50,000 bases of DNA from Owenia fusiformis (GCA_903813345.2 CAIIXF020000813.1:1-50000); one strand, 5' to 3'. Shown: positions 13,720 to 26,768, counted from the stretch's first letter. Program-made: numbers and translations. The notes: a model not told the origin generated them from the sequence alone.

Positions 13720-14750
13720 TTTCTGATTCGATCTGTGTCCTGGTATTCTAAATAGATTCGAATGATATTTCATTTGGCCTGTGTCATTTACGTTAGAATT
13801 CCATGGTATTTGATTTGGTCTGTGTCTTATTTGTTGACGTTAGCAATGATATTTGATTTGGTCCGTGCCCTATTTGATTAGGATTGCATTGTACTTGATT
13901 TGGTCTGTGTCCTTTTTGAATGAGGATTGCATGGTGAATGCTTTGGTCTGTGTCCTATTTGAATTAAGGTTGTATTGTATTTGATTTGGTCTGTGTCCTT
14001 TTTGAGTGAGGATTGTATTGTATTCCGTGTCCTATTTGATTAGGATTGCAATGTATTTGATCTGGTCTGTGTCCTTTTTGAATGAGGATTGCATGGTGAA
14101 TGCTTTGGTCTGTGTCCTATTTGAATTAAGGTTGTATTGTATTTGATTTGGTCTGTGTCCTTTTTGAGTGAGGATTGTATTGTATTCCGTGTCCTATTTG
14201 ATTAGGATTGCAATGTATTTGATCTGGTCTGTGTCCTTTTTGAATGAGGATTGTATGGTGAATGCTTTGGTCTGTGTCCCGTTTGAATTAAGATTGTGTT
14301 GTATTTGATTTGTTCTGTGTTTCTAATTTGAATAGAATTGCATTTTATTTTATTTGGTCGTTGTCCTATTTGAATAACGATTGTATTGTATTTGATTTGG
14401 TCTGTGTCCTATTTAAATTAGGATTGTGTATTTGATTTGGCCTGTATCCTATTCTAACTAGGATTGTATTGTATTTTATTTGGTCACTGTTCTATTTGAA
14501 TGAGGATTGTATCGTTGTATTTGATTTGGTCTGTGTTCTATTTGAATTAGGATTGTATTGAATTTGATTTGGTCTGTGTCCTATTTGAATTAGGATTGCA
14601 CTGTATTTAATTTGTTCTGCGTCCTATTTGAATTAGGATTGTGTTGAATTTGATTTGGTCCGTGTCCTATTTGATTTAGGGTTGCATTGTATTTGATTTG
14701 GTCTGTCTCCTATTTGAATTAGGATTGCAAGGTATTTAAGTGGTATTCGA
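13720..14750 (+). repeat. Minisatellite with about 45-bp unit and 162-bp higher-order period
   Basis: About one kilobase of diverged copies of a unit near 45 bp, with the recurring words 'TTTGATTTGGTCTGTGTCC' and 'TATTTGAATTAGGATTG'. Between about 13911 and 14260 the copies are organised in a 162-bp superunit: the variant 'CCTTTTTGAATGAGGATTG' starts at 13911, 14073 and 14235. No coding frame runs through it. Confidence 0.85.
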
Positions 14751-16630
14751 TTCTGTCTACTCGGTCTTTGCTTCTGTTTGTTTCTTTGGTTTGGTTAATA
14801 CTTTTATTTTGATTGGGTCTATGTCCAATTTGATTTGGTCTGGGCCATCCCATGAACCGCGGATTAACAACATTTATTGATACCACGAAATTATCAATAC
14901 ATTTGTTTACTTTTCGTTTCGGTTACCAGGCGCAAAGGTTCTCTCTGGCCACACCGATGATTGTTTTTCTTTTTAATAGTTTTGAATCGAACTGCATATT
15001 TTATGATCTAGAGTAAAGAATACTGAATACTTTACTCCTCGTTGATTTCTCTCTTGTTTACTCTCTGTCAATTTTGACACAAAAACACTGTAATTATTTT
15101 ACTGGTAATAAAATGTTTATTGGTGATACCAAATGGATTCTATAGGGGGAAATACGTTTCTTTTTATATTTGTTTTTATAATCAGTTATCGATACAACAT
15201 CTAACAACTCTGTACCATAACTATTAAATAGCTCTTAGTGATGTCAATAATTGTCATTGCTCTGAGTGTTAATCTGAACAAAGAGGTTTTTGGTAAGTTG
15301 TTTATATAAACCTTTATTTTATTCATTGACTTTATTTTAGTGGGCAATGTACAATATATCATTTCCATGCTCTATGCTCAAGTATTTACTCATATAAGCT
15401 TAATAATATTCAAAAATAATCGAGGGGGTTCATTGCATCTACAAACCATGGTTACACTAAGAGCCTAAAAATGATCGGAAATTTGAGTAAATTTTGATTA
15501 AATGTGCTTCGAGAGAATTGTGTTGAACTGTATTGCGTCAGTCATATTTAAATAACTACTGTTCAATTATGTCTCTTATTACATTTTCAAGTGGTTGAAA
15601 ATCGAAATCGACCAATGTTATTCTTAAGACCGTGTAGAAGACGTTTCTACGTATACGTTTATTATGCCCTTATAAAACGTGTATGCATAATGTATAATTA
15701 GTATATAAAAATGTAAAATTAAAGAAAATTTTATGAAGTTATGAATGAATTGATAATACGGCTATCATCAAATCACATGAAATCAAGAGATGATGTAAAG
15801 TTGTACCCTTTTGAAAAACAAGATTTTGATTGTTATGGCGATAAAATCCACACTTTGTAGAGTTTGAGTCAACGGAGTTACAAGTAGGGTGAGGATGATA
15901 CTTAAATGTGGCATCATATTCTGCATCAACATTTCTGTTTCCCTGCTCATATTTCTTTTGATCAAGCGCATCAAACCAAGTTGACACGCTCCGTATAATT
16001 AACCAATCAATCAAAATGGTCGCCATTACATGTTGGGACTGGCCATACCATTTGTACTCAAAGTGCTTGCTTTCCTCACATTTCTTATGCAATTCCAGTT
16101 TACTTAATGCTGATTTTTCGATTCTTTCGTCTCTATTTTGAATAATGTGTAGCGAAAGGGCCCAATAGCTCGATAGTTAAAGCCTAATATGGTAAAGGAG
16201 AAAGAAGTATCTGGTTGAAAGGCCAAACAAACAAATGAACAAACCAATGTGAAGAAAATGCATAAATCAATCAAATATACCACCCCCAATCAAACAAGTA
16301 ACAAACAAACAATCGAATAAACAAACCAATAAATCAATCTTCAATCTTGTCAGCATCATTACTTCACCAAAAACCTATCAAGGTAGAAATGTTAAATGAG
16401 GTGAAATTATAGATAAAAGATAATTGAAATACTCCCAGTTTAATGAACACCAATCATGAACTTTCTTCAAGTTCCGTCCATTCTTAACACAAGTCGGAAG
16501 TCTTCTTTCTGGTCTTACGACGTATTTGATTGTTGAGCAGTTGATACAATTCGCGCGACAGTTCATTTATTTCATTCCTTGCGGATTCTACTATATTCTC
16601 ACTATTATTTTTTCATAAATGACCCCCTGT
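14751..16630. other. Non-coding stretch
   Basis: No gene is recognised. A 117-codon minus-strand frame at 15739-16092 starts with a TTG, has no clear domain and no partner exon, and is not called as a gene. Confidence 0.4.
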
Positions 16631-16638
16631 CGGGGTGC

Positions 16639-16736
16639 TATATCGACGAGTACAGACCGCAGGGCCAGGCACAAACGTTTTCTGTTTTTCGAAGGCTTTT
16701 GTGCCGAGCTCTAAGGTCTGTATTCGTCGATATAAC
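16639..16736. mobile_element. Hairpin MITE-like element
   Basis: Inverted arms of about 37 bases, at about 16640-16676 and 16698-16735 (ATATCGACGAGTACAGACC versus its inverse with one change, then GGCACAAA/TTTGTGCC), flank a 21-base spacer. A half copy is at 11814-11862. The element is non-coding and is probably a short hairpin MITE. Confidence 0.6.
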
Positions 16737-17899
16737 AGCTGCTCTTTAAGATTCGAACATGAAAACTAACCAAAATGTTTCGAATATTCATGATGGTCCG
16801 CCATTACTACGACCCGCCTGTATAACGTCACACATTACTCGTATTACCAGGGGTATTATTCGCGAATATAACCCGGGTGAAATATTGACTTTGTTCATAG
16901 TTTATAGAAGGCGTGAATATTCAATACAGTCATGTTCGAATTCTTAATAACGCATTTTGTTAGTGGTCGGTAATTTTTCGAGTACATGATCATTTTGGAC
17001 GCCACCTATTGTCACTATCCATAGTGAAATAATCCTAGGATCAGCAGATATAATTGATACTAAATTATATAGAAAATTATGAATTGTTATATGGCTCGGT
17101 AGATCTTCTAACTGAGTAATTAAATTCAGTAGTACATCAAATGTTTTCATTTTTACTCAGTAACTGATTGGGTTGTTACTGCGACTATAGATAGTAGACA
17201 CCTTTGTTTTGGTAGTGTAGTGTAGAATAAAACCTCGCTTAACAAATCCTTGAAGACTTTTAGGTTTGTTTAAGGAGAAACAAATCGGTCAGTCTGTTGA
17301 GTCCATTCAATTTTGCAACTCATAGATCGCTCTGAAGTAGATTAATGTTCATTTTAGGAGCGTTAGAAGATGGGCTACTTTTACCTATTCCGTAAGAGAA
17401 TCAAAAAAGTGTGTTCGGCGAGAGATTACTTTTCGCAGCTGTCTGTTCAGTAAGAATGCCTGTTTGTTTACACCCCTTGGTTGATTTGTTTTGTTGTCAG
17501 TTTTCAATACTTCCTGATTCAAGATAAGTTTACAATTATGCTACTTGACTTCTTATTGCTGTATTCTCAGACATTCCCGTTTAAAATAATATAGTGATAT
17601 GAAGTCTTGAATATATACTTGTTTATCTTATTCCTTTCTGAGTTAGCCTAACTATTTGAAAACCATTTATACCATTTGAAAACATGTCAACCATGGCAGG
17701 CTAGATGTTTGAAGGAGAGGTTTTGTGGGAAAATGATCAGTGTAAAATGTTTTTGTTTGAAATGGCCTATAGAAAGTATGTTTTTGTGTGAAATGGTTAA
17801 CATTAGATAATAATAGGACGAGGGGGCAATGACTTATAGTCGTATATTGTACTAGTAAAAATGATCTGCTTGTTTGATTTATCGAAAATGACCTTGCTA
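16737..17899. other. Non-coding stretch
   Basis: No gene or recognisable repeat was found. The open frames are short and without domains. Confidence 0.4.
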
Positions 17900-17999
17900 A
17901 TGCCTTGGTCACATTTGCTCCGATTTTCACTACGGCGCCCGGCCGATTGAGTATTTTGTTCAGAAATGTATTCAATTTTGAACAAATCGCAGCAAATGA
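17900..17999 (+). mobile_element. Partial copy of a CGGCCG-hairpin MITE
   Basis: 'TGGTCACATTTGCTCCGATT', then 'TACGGCGCCCGGCCGATTGA', then 'TGTATTCAATTTTGAACAAA'. It matches the full hairpin at 18953-19093, but the second arm is truncated to 'CGCAGCAAATG'. Confidence 0.6.
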
Positions 18000-18952
18000 A
18001 ATGTTTAGGTCCTCTTAGAAAAAAGAAGATGAATGACTGCCAAATAATCATATCTGTCTTGGCATGATTTTTTTTCAAAAATTGCACCAGCCTTGTCGTA
18101 CAATGTGATCAGCGGCTTACTTTTGGTTTCTAACTGTGTCATACATCATTACTATCTAATATCATCCATCCGTGCAAGTATTGGAGCGCTGAAGTACTTC
18201 CTTTTCGATCAAGATGTGTAATTGTTAGTCGAGTGAATGTTTTTCTGCCCAATTTCAATATCTCCGGACGTTGTCCGAACTCGTATGATCATGCCAACAT
18301 ATGGCAATACTTTTTTATATCACGTCGCTGTTATGTCATTTGTGTCATTTTCAGATTGGTACAAAATTGACCGACTACGCATGAACTTTACTTCAATCTG
18401 CACAATATACTAGTTCAGTGACTTCAACTAAAATATAAAAACAACAGCAAAATCGGAGATATGTTTAGCGTGAAGATTGATTAAAATACCCAATGGATCT
18501 TGACCGTATATAAGGTAAGTCAAATCGTTGTATCCACTACTCATACATTGCACGCCGAGTATCCAGTTACTACAACTTTCAAGCTCTGAAATACATTTAC
18601 ACATTTACCTACACTTATGAAACATAACATTAAGGTAAAATTAAAGTAAATCAAAAGTACAAAAGATGGCAGCCATATTTTTTTTGATAAAGTCAGAAGA
18701 TTTTGTATAAGGTTTTTGGCCATTGCCAGACTACGCGATTTCGGTCTTTAAACAATGAATAGAATTTTCCCTGAATTTGAAATAGCCATTGTACTATGAA
18801 ATAAAGTTCTACTGAGTTTCACTTACTAAAGTTTCATAGAAAATTTTAGGTTTCAATTTTATCATATCTCTCAAGCTTCTAACATGAGCTCATTGCTTGC
18901 GATGTCAGCGGGGCTTGGACAGTCCCCGTGATTATACTCAAGGCCAAAGCGT
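18000..18952. other. Non-coding stretch
   Basis: No gene or repeat structure is recognised between the two hairpin MITE copies. Confidence 0.35.
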
Positions 18953-19093
18953 TATGTCTGGGTCATATTTGCTCCGATCCATCGGTCGGCGCCCGGCCGA
19001 TTGAATGTTTTGTTCAATATTGTATTCAATTTTGAACAAAATACTCGATCGGCCGGACGCCGTAGCGAAAATCGGAGCAAATGTGACCAGGGC
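18953..19093. mobile_element. CGGCCG-hairpin MITE, full copy
   Basis: Two inverted arms of about 55-60 bases (about 18960-19016 and 19031-19092). Each contains GGTCAcATTTGCTCCGAT at its outer end and the GC-rich CGGCCGAT word inside, around a short AT-rich centre. The arms are about 85-90 percent complementary by eye. It lies about 170 bp upstream of the SV2-like start codon. Confidence 0.65.
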
Positions 19094-19264
19094 ATTTACT
19101 AGCTAAAAGCAACTCTTATATATTCACTAAATCATGTAACCGAAACAACGTATTTTCAATATGATATTGATAACTTGATAAATCTTTAAGGTTTGTTGAC
19201 CCACAAAAATATAACACTTATTTAAATCTACAGAGAGATTACGCGTGGCAGAGAGTCAACCATC

Positions 19265-22200
19265 ATGGAGTCGGGATCAAAGGAGGACTTGGCTTTAGTA
19301 TTAAAAAATGCAAGGGCAAATCATCAGTTCTATAGTCAACAACAGGCGCCCCTTCAACAAGAAGCAAATGGAAAAGCAAATTCTCAAAATGGCGACGTAT
19401 ATGACGGATACCAAAGCGAGGCTGAAACTCGCCGTAGCGACAACAGACCACAGACATTTAAAACACATCATGATGAGGACGATCCTGATAAAGAAGATGT
19501 TCTTGGGAGTCTTTATGAGAACGCGATATCTGAGGCAGGATTTGGGAAGTTCCAGTGGACATTGCTATTCGTTCTTGGCCTTGGAATAATGGGAGACGGC
19601 ATAGAGTTGTATGTGGTGGCGTTTATTCTACCAGGAGCAGAGAAAGATTTATGTATGACGTCAGCCATGAAAGGATGGTTAGGTTAGTCAATGTTTAACG
19701 CTTATTAACACGCTGATTAAGGATAGTGATCGATCGTCTCTCGATACTAGTCAGTTCCGTTGATTTTGATTGACATGTGTATTTAACCATTTAAGCCTTG
19801 TAACTTTTAACATCATTTGGACAGTCTGATGCTTCCGAAACGCGACTTAACCATCTTAGAATTCCAAAGCGTTAAATTGTGAAAATTCAGTATTAATACA
19901 GTTCTGATACAAATCTGATTTTTTATAAGAAAATAGCAATGACACATTGAAATGCAGTTTAAAAGAATGTTAAAAATGATTTTTAATCATTCACAAAATG
20001 TTTCATTGTACTTTTTACAATACACAATTATAATTTTGTAAAACTTTTTTGATATTATTTGAACTCTGATGGCATTTGTGCTTACTGTTCCATTGTAGAA
20101 AACTGGCGTAAATATTGTCGGTCTCTGCATATGTGACGTTTTCTTATATTTATAGGTTCAGTAGGTTTTGCCGGTATGTTAGTCGGAAGTTTAGTGTGGG
20201 GCAGTATTGCTGACCGGATAGGAAGAAAACCTTCTCTCCTTCTCTCGCTCTCCATTAATGCCATCTTTTCATTAGTATGCGCATTCATGCTGACCTTTGA
20301 ACTGTTCGTCATGTGCCGATTTATCTGTGGATTCGGGTAAGTTTAAAAGAAACATGCATTTATATGTATTTGTGTTTGTTTATTGGTCAATCGAAACCTC
20401 AAAAATCAGTAGTCAAATACATAGTTATACCTAATTTATTTGAATATACTATTCCTTCCATATCAATTAACTTAAAATATGCATATAGATATTGTAAACG
20501 CATGCTGATAGTCTCGCTTCAAGACTGTGGTCCTCCCTCTATCTACTTCACCTACTGGGAGATGGGGGTCACAATAAGGGCTTGTAGCTAGACTAGCATG
20601 TTGACGCTGTTATTTTTTACTTAAAGGATTGGTGGATCTATTCCCATAACCGTGGCATATTTCCTTGAATTCTGCCCCCGACAGCGTAGAGGTCGGCACA
20701 TCGGGATGCTCTTGTTATGGTGGACAATGGCAGGACTGTATGTCTCGATTGCCGCGTGGATAATCATCCCATATAAAGGTATCGGGTCATTTTATTGTGC
20801 TAAATATGAAGTTGATTGATGATAACTTGGGGATGCTTCTCTTTGGAAGAGGTGGTACAGTACCTCGTCAAACCATGGCTATGGATATTTGGGATTTGTT
20901 ATCCTACTTTAATTGTAAGGGTACAGAGAAGTCGTTAGTTCATTTGATTTGGCCTGTCAGTTCAAAATGGACTCCATTTACCGACGGCCTCTAGTGCCGA
21001 TCTTTAAGGACTCCACAATGCTTGTTGCAAATGCTGAAATAAGAATCGAACTTTAAAGAAGCAGTTTCTGATTGGAGTACAATTAGAGTACACCCTTTGA
21101 AAGTCAGTTATTTGATAATATGCATGAGTAGATACTGAATAGCGAGATATAATGGGAAAAGCGATATAATTTGATAGTGTCGACACAACAGCTACTATTA
21201 TCTATGGTGTAGCAGCATGGCCCTTTGCAGAGTAAATTCCAATATATAGATACAAAATTTGTTTCAGAATTAGCTTTCCATATAATGGGATCGGACTTTC
21301 ATAGCTGGAGAATCTGCCTTATAGTCTGTGCGATCCCATGCTTAGCCTCCGTCATTGGACTATTCTTTATGCCCGAGAGTCCCAGGTATCTCTTAGAGGT
21401 ATGGCAGTTGTTAAACAGTAAAAGCACTACTTTGATATTACAACAGTGTATTAATGGAACGCAGAGGAAAAACTTCGAACAATACTAGTACATGTAGATG
21501 CATGTGCACGAGTGTTAGAATTATTCATCGTCCGTTGATTTCAAGTTTATCTAAATTCTTCCTTACTTTAAAATACCAGGAACCTTTTAAAAGCTCTCTT
21601 TTGTATCCTACATTTAGGTCGGAAAAGATTTAAAGGCTCTCTCGGTGTTCCGCCAGGTATACCTGTGGAATCATGCTGAAGACGACTCGGATGACGAATA
21701 CGAAATGCCAGAAATTCGTATCCCCAATAACATGCCTGCATCGCCATCTATACAAAATGAAAAAGCTAAAAACTGCTTTCATGATTGCCAGTCAAAGTTC
21801 AAAAATGTAAGATTCTTGTTTATGGATATTGATGGATTTTACCTATTCTGCTACAGCGATAATATATTTCAGTTTCATATCACTTCTCAATGTTTACGCC
21901 GTCATTGAAGCACAATAATTCCTTACTACAGTAGACTGGTTCCCCGACTGTTCCTACATGTAATTTATTCTGATTCTAACAGTTTGCCATCAGGGAGCCT
22001 AATTAGTACAATTAAATAATAATTTAATAAGCCTTATTAAAGGGATATGTTTCATAACTTACTTAGAAACATCCCTAAATTAGCTTAATTAGGCTAATTA
22101 TCTACTGATTCTTATTAAACTAAGGTGGGACATACGCCCTAAAGATATTTTATTGTTTGGCTTACCTTATTATGTTCAATTATCTATTTTACCCTATATT

Positions 22201-24533
22201 TCTTGGTTCAAGGGTGGGTTGTGGGTTTCAGTAGTCATACTTCTTTGAAGTTCAGTGGAATAATGAAGTCCCAGTTACCTCGTGACCTTGACATCAGTCA
22301 TGTGATCTTTTTCATACACCTATGAGACCTTCAAATGTTTCAAATAGTAATTCCAAACTGTATATTTCAGATTTGCAGTTCATTCAGGGATATATTTGGT
22401 TCGTCCCTTATTGTAACCACACTCATTCTTACTGTCACATGGTCAGCACTGACCTTTGGGTAAGTAGTATACTCTAACGGGGTCTAACTGAAAGTATTAA
22501 AATTATTGAAGTTGACTTTCTCAACCTTAAGGTGGACTGGACGTGAACAGAAAATTTGAAAAATGTGCAAGACTGAAATTTCCAAACTATCCCCGACAAG
22601 TCATTTCTTTCGTTTCAAAGGTTTCTGAAGAAAATATTATCAAATGAAGAACACGTCTTTCCATTATTTAACGGTTGCACTTTTAGGTCGCACCCTGTAT
22701 AGTGTCTAAACATTTTCAGTTTCAATTGCTAGTACAAATTTATAATTATGATCTCATAATTAGTTCCTCTTGTTTTACAGGTATTACGGGATGACCATTT
22801 GGTTCCCTGAATACATGAAAAAACTCCAAATGGAGGCTTACTTCCGTACTACTGAATATACTGCTAACTCTACAGTCCTAGGTGCCAACTTCACCCATCA
22901 AACAGACAATATGGAGTACGACAACGTCATGTTTGATCACGTGACTTTTTACAATATAATCCTGACGCATGTCACATTTCAAAATTGTACATTTCTTAAT
23001 TGTATATTTAAAAATGTCACATCTGCAAAAACGTCATTTCTTTCATCAAGTTTATACAATGTGACTTTTACACACACAGACTTTGTGGATGCACAGTTCC
23101 AAAACACGCACTCTCGGAATGTTTATTTTGCTGAAAACATGACGGGATGTGCTGTAGATTTTGATATTAACTACAGCGCACGTCAGGTGTATTTTGAAAA
23201 CTTTCTCGGTCAGTTAGCTGTGTTACCTGGAGGACTTGTTGTTGCCTTCTTGGTCGACTTCGTCGGCAGAATTAGGTTACTAGGTAAGCTGAATGATAAA
23301 ACGAATTAGGAATTGCGATGATATGTGAAGATTGAAGAATATACTATGGATAAAAATAAAATGTATGGACACTGATTACTATGTAGATACTACATGATAC
23401 GAATTGATGTTTTAATTTGCTTCTTAATAGCTGTTCTAATTTGTACCATAACCAACGGACGGACGGACGGACGAACTGCTAAACGGATAGACGTATTTTA
23501 CCTTATTGGATAAAAACAAAATAAACTTTACGCTGAAACTGAAATATGCGTAATTTTGTTATTTCAGCTGGATCCATGTTCCTATGCGGGATAAGTGTGT
23601 TTTTTATTTGGCTGTTGGACAGAGAGCTGGGGGTGGTCATTTTGAACTGCGTCTTCATGTTGCTTGGCAATATCAGTTGGAACACCCTCGAGATCATCAG
23701 TGGAGAACTCTATCCTTCTAGAACGAGGTATTTTCAGATCATTTTACTCCTTTAAGGCTCATGTTTACTTTTCGGATTTTGAAACGGCCAGCGGCCACGC
23801 TTTCTTTGCCCTAAGTAATATAATGTCAAATGGGGGAGCTTGGTAACACCCCAGAAAAGAAAGTTTTAAAGGGAAGTTTTAAAATCACTAGACACCGCAA
23901 AACATACGGTTCATTGTCTTCGGCCTAAATGTATCTGTCATCAATGACCTGTTTAAGAACTATTCTAGCATTAAAAATGGATTCTAGCATTACTCACCAT
24001 GAATCTACTTGTTGAGACTCAATCAACTTGAGTTCTTCTGAGAAAACAGCATTTTAGCAAGATTGGTATCCCGATGCTAAGTCATGCTAAGTGCTAAGTT
24101 GGCCAATGGTGTATGTCCCCATATATAGCACCCTTGCTGAAATACTCATTTTCTCAGAAGAACTCAGAATATACAACAGGACATTATAGCCTTTAAAAAA
24201 ATTTTTAGTACTATAAATCACGGTCATAAAATAGAAATTAAATCAAATCAGAATTCGCCGATGACACTCATAGGCAACCGTTTCGCTTTAATCCTGCTTG
24301 ACTTTGAGTGCCATTTGACCATTTTAATGTGTACTTTTAATCTCGGTTGCAGGGGAACAGGTTTGGGGTACTTGAGCTGTATATCCAGGGTAGCTGCTGT
24401 ACTGGGAAATGTGTCTTTTGGCAATTTGATCGATATTAGTAAGTTTATACCTATTTTGCTGACAGCAAGCGTCATGGCTATTGGAGGGCTCGTGTCTACC
24501 AAACTGACTGACTCCAGAGACATCATGATATAG
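19265..24533 (+). CDS. SV2: SV2-like synaptic vesicle glycoprotein (MFS transporter family), nine exons
   Basis: Exons: 19265-19682, 20156-20336, 20627-20778, 21268-21398, 21618-21806, 22371-22459, 22781-23283, 23568-23727 and 24353-24533. All introns are GT-AG and the phases agree; the total is 2004 nt, or 667 aa plus stop. The start is CATCATGG, with an acidic cytosolic N-terminus of about 90 residues. TM1 lies near residues 98-123. The MFS motif GSIADRIGRK is at 155-164, and PESPRYLLE, conserved in SV2/SVOP proteins, is at 286-294. An acidic cytosolic loop follows (about 306-340). The large luminal loop between TM7 and TM8 (about 400-530) holds a pentapeptide repeat with Phe or Leu every fifth residue from 438 to 493 and NxS/T sites at 416, 423, 455, 465 and 480. 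ELYPSRTR lies before TM11. This architecture is known for SV2 of neurosecretory vesicles, which modulates calcium-triggered release. The subtype (A/B/C) cannot be told. A paralogous invertebrate SV2-like protein is possible. Confidence 0.93.
23455..23480 (+). repeat. GGAC microsatellite in SV2 intron 7
   Basis: A short run of (GGAC)n, 'CGGACGGACGGACGGACG', inside the intron 23284-23567. Confidence 0.7.
24029..24166. mobile_element. Short MITE in SV2 intron 8
   Basis: Inverted ends share TGAGTTCTTCTGAGAAAA and continue imperfectly for about 38 bases ('AGCAAG' followed by a 'GGTaT' block) on both sides of a roughly 60-base centre. It lies wholly inside the intron 23728-24352. Confidence 0.55.
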
Positions 24534-26573
24534 GTAATACCGTATATACCATTGGAAAGTGAGAGTTACGTGTGCAATATCTCTATTCAAAAGAAGACAC
24601 CAACTTTTGGAATTATTACTGTAAGTCCGTAATAAATCAGAACCAGCAGATGAATCGTCGAATGGTGTCATGGTGTTAAATGAAGACATCATTAGTTCGC
24701 TAGCGGAATGTTAAGGTTATGAGGTATATGATTCCTTCCATAAGAGACTAGAACTATTGCTATGAACTACATGTATGAACTACGTTGATATAGCCAGCAA
24801 ATGAACAATAGAGGCCATGACTAACTCTTGTATTTATACATTCTGAGATGATGATTTATATATCAACATTTGAGTATGAACCATATACAGACATTAGGAT
24901 GGATATATGGTTATTGAGAATGGATAGTATTATAATTTTGAGATTTTGTCACATTTGAGAATGTACGTAATGTCAAAATAATTTTACATTTTACAAAACA
25001 GACTGAGTGGTTTGCAGAATGATGCAATGGATATTGAAAATGAATTACAACACATGCAATTAAAACATCACAGGCATTTACGAAGATTTAACGCATTTGC
25101 AGAGAAGAGAACATGTAAAACGTGTAAAATGTTTGCAATATACGAATATGTTGTTAACATTTTGGTTGGCTGTATTGTCTACACACATGCTGATGGAGTC
25201 TAGAAGAATTTAAACACTTCATACAGTTGATGAGTTTAATAATGATTAATCTTTTTGAATATTATCATTAACAGATAGTTATTATATAATACTCAGAAGT
25301 TGAATACATAATTCGTCCCCGCCGAATTTTGATCCATCTTTCGGAGGTACAAGAAAAATGGGGAAGTAGAGGGGGTTATTTTTATGATCCTTTTATATAA
25401 TGTTCTATGGATCAGACCACTAAGATCCTTTCTAATTTCTCTTTATAGTAAATTTTGCAATTTGATTAATTTGTTTGACCAACCAATCGAGTATATCCTG
25501 TTAGTTATAGTCATATGCTGTAAACTTAAATTCATTTCAATTTGTGGATAAACACTGGAAATGGAAATGAATTCACGTACGTGTAGACATAGAGTGGGTA
25601 CAAATAGTTCGTTCTGTCGAGAGGAAAACTTGTGCATCTTTCAGGAGTAATATTCCCCTTGTCAGTGCATAGTTGTATGCAAAAGTATATGTTCGCCATG
25701 GATACTTTTTTGTTATGTCATCTAAATGTATTAGTAATATCGAAAGTATTTTATCTTTTATTGATTATATTTAACTTATGAAATAAATAATTAATAATTC
25801 TTTTGTTATTTCCTTTTTGCTTACACAAGTTAGACTGAAAATTGATTTATACATGTAGAGGGCCATATGTATTCTTATATAAATCGAACTATGTAAAAGT
25901 ATTTGAAATTTCTATACAGACTTTGGGCCAAATTATTATGTTCTCATTAAAACTGAGATGTAGTTAGATATGGTCAAGCAAATCCATAACTAGAATATAC
26001 CCTTTGCAATATTGATAAAAAGATTGCCTAAAATCATGCAACCCATGGCTTAATCTGATAGTGAACAACAGTTTTTAAGGTCATTGTTAAACAATGTACA
26101 AATGCCGATATTTGAGCCGATCTTGGCAGTTTACGTCATAACTTTGAAACGCGATGATCGGCATTTTGGCAGTCAAACAGTTGACATTAACTTTACTTAA
26201 ATCGTATTTACGTTTATCATACAGAGAAGCCGTTCACCCGTCCTTCCGTCAGTTCATTCGTTCGACTGTCAAATATCAGTTGAAAGATTAATACCTTATG
26301 GACAAGTGACCTCTATTTCAGAGGTAATTTTCAATATGACCACTAGATTAGTTCAAAATATTCGCCAGTTTTCTTAATAGTATAAAACCCCCGACGTCAA
26401 CTTGCGTATTCTGACAAGAAGGACTTCGGTAAAATTCGTTCTAGCAAAGGATAAAGTCATTAAAATTACGCGCAGTTATTAAAACTAAGCTACAAGTATT
26501 GTTGAAGTATGCCCGGCTCCTCCAATCTTGGCCAGACTCAAACGAACTGTAGACTATACTGATTTTCAAATTA
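24534..26573. other. Intergenic region between two tail-to-tail host genes
   Basis: It should contain the SV2 3' UTR from the left and the receptor 3' UTR from the right, since both genes end into it. A plus-strand AATAAA at 25782-25787 is a possible SV2 polyadenylation signal, about 1.25 kb past the stop. No other gene is recognised. The 63-codon frame at 25012-25203 has no domain. Confidence 0.4.
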
Positions 26574-26762
26574 TCAAATATTATACTGATTTAACATTCC
26601 AAGTGTGATTAGCACAGACATCACAAGCATAATGACAAAGAAATAACGATCCAGAGTTAGGGCCACTTTCTTCCAATCTCCTTTGTTAGATGTCACCACT
26701 GTATTTGCCCGTTCTGCCTCTTTGTTGGCGCCGTTCTTATTGCCATCTTCTGTGCGTGAATT
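26574..26762 (-). pseudogene. Cys-loop receptor last exon, 3' part (TM4), cut off by the Polinton
   Basis: These 62 codons plus stop encode the end of a nicotinic-type subunit. There is a polar intracellular segment, then DWKKVALTLDRYFF followed by a hydrophobic TM4 ending LGMLNQYNI. The aromatic-basic 'W-x-x-VA-x-x-x-DR' lead into TM4 is a family hallmark. The sequence is in frame with 44707-44793 on the far side of the 17.9 kb insertion: 87 + 189 nt make a 276-nt exon. In the present allele these codons are separated from their 5' part by the Polinton and cannot be translated normally unless the element is removed. The TSD copy next to this part is 26763-26768. Confidence 0.88.
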
Positions 26763-26768
26763 CATATA
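26763..26768. repeat. Left target-site duplication CATATA
   Basis: The six bases CATATA directly precede the AG that opens the Polinton and are repeated at 44707-44712. Polintons make 6-bp target duplications. Confidence 0.93.

Noticed and set aside
13720-14750. CRISPR-like periodic repeats
   Set aside because: The units are diverged and contiguous without unique spacers, in a eukaryotic setting; this is a minisatellite.
15739-16092. 117-codon minus-strand frame with 'EYKWYGQSQHVMATILIDW', faintly like the stretch before TM4 of Cys-loop receptors
   Set aside because: It starts at TTG, has no convincing membrane helix after it, and no neighbouring receptor exons are visible.
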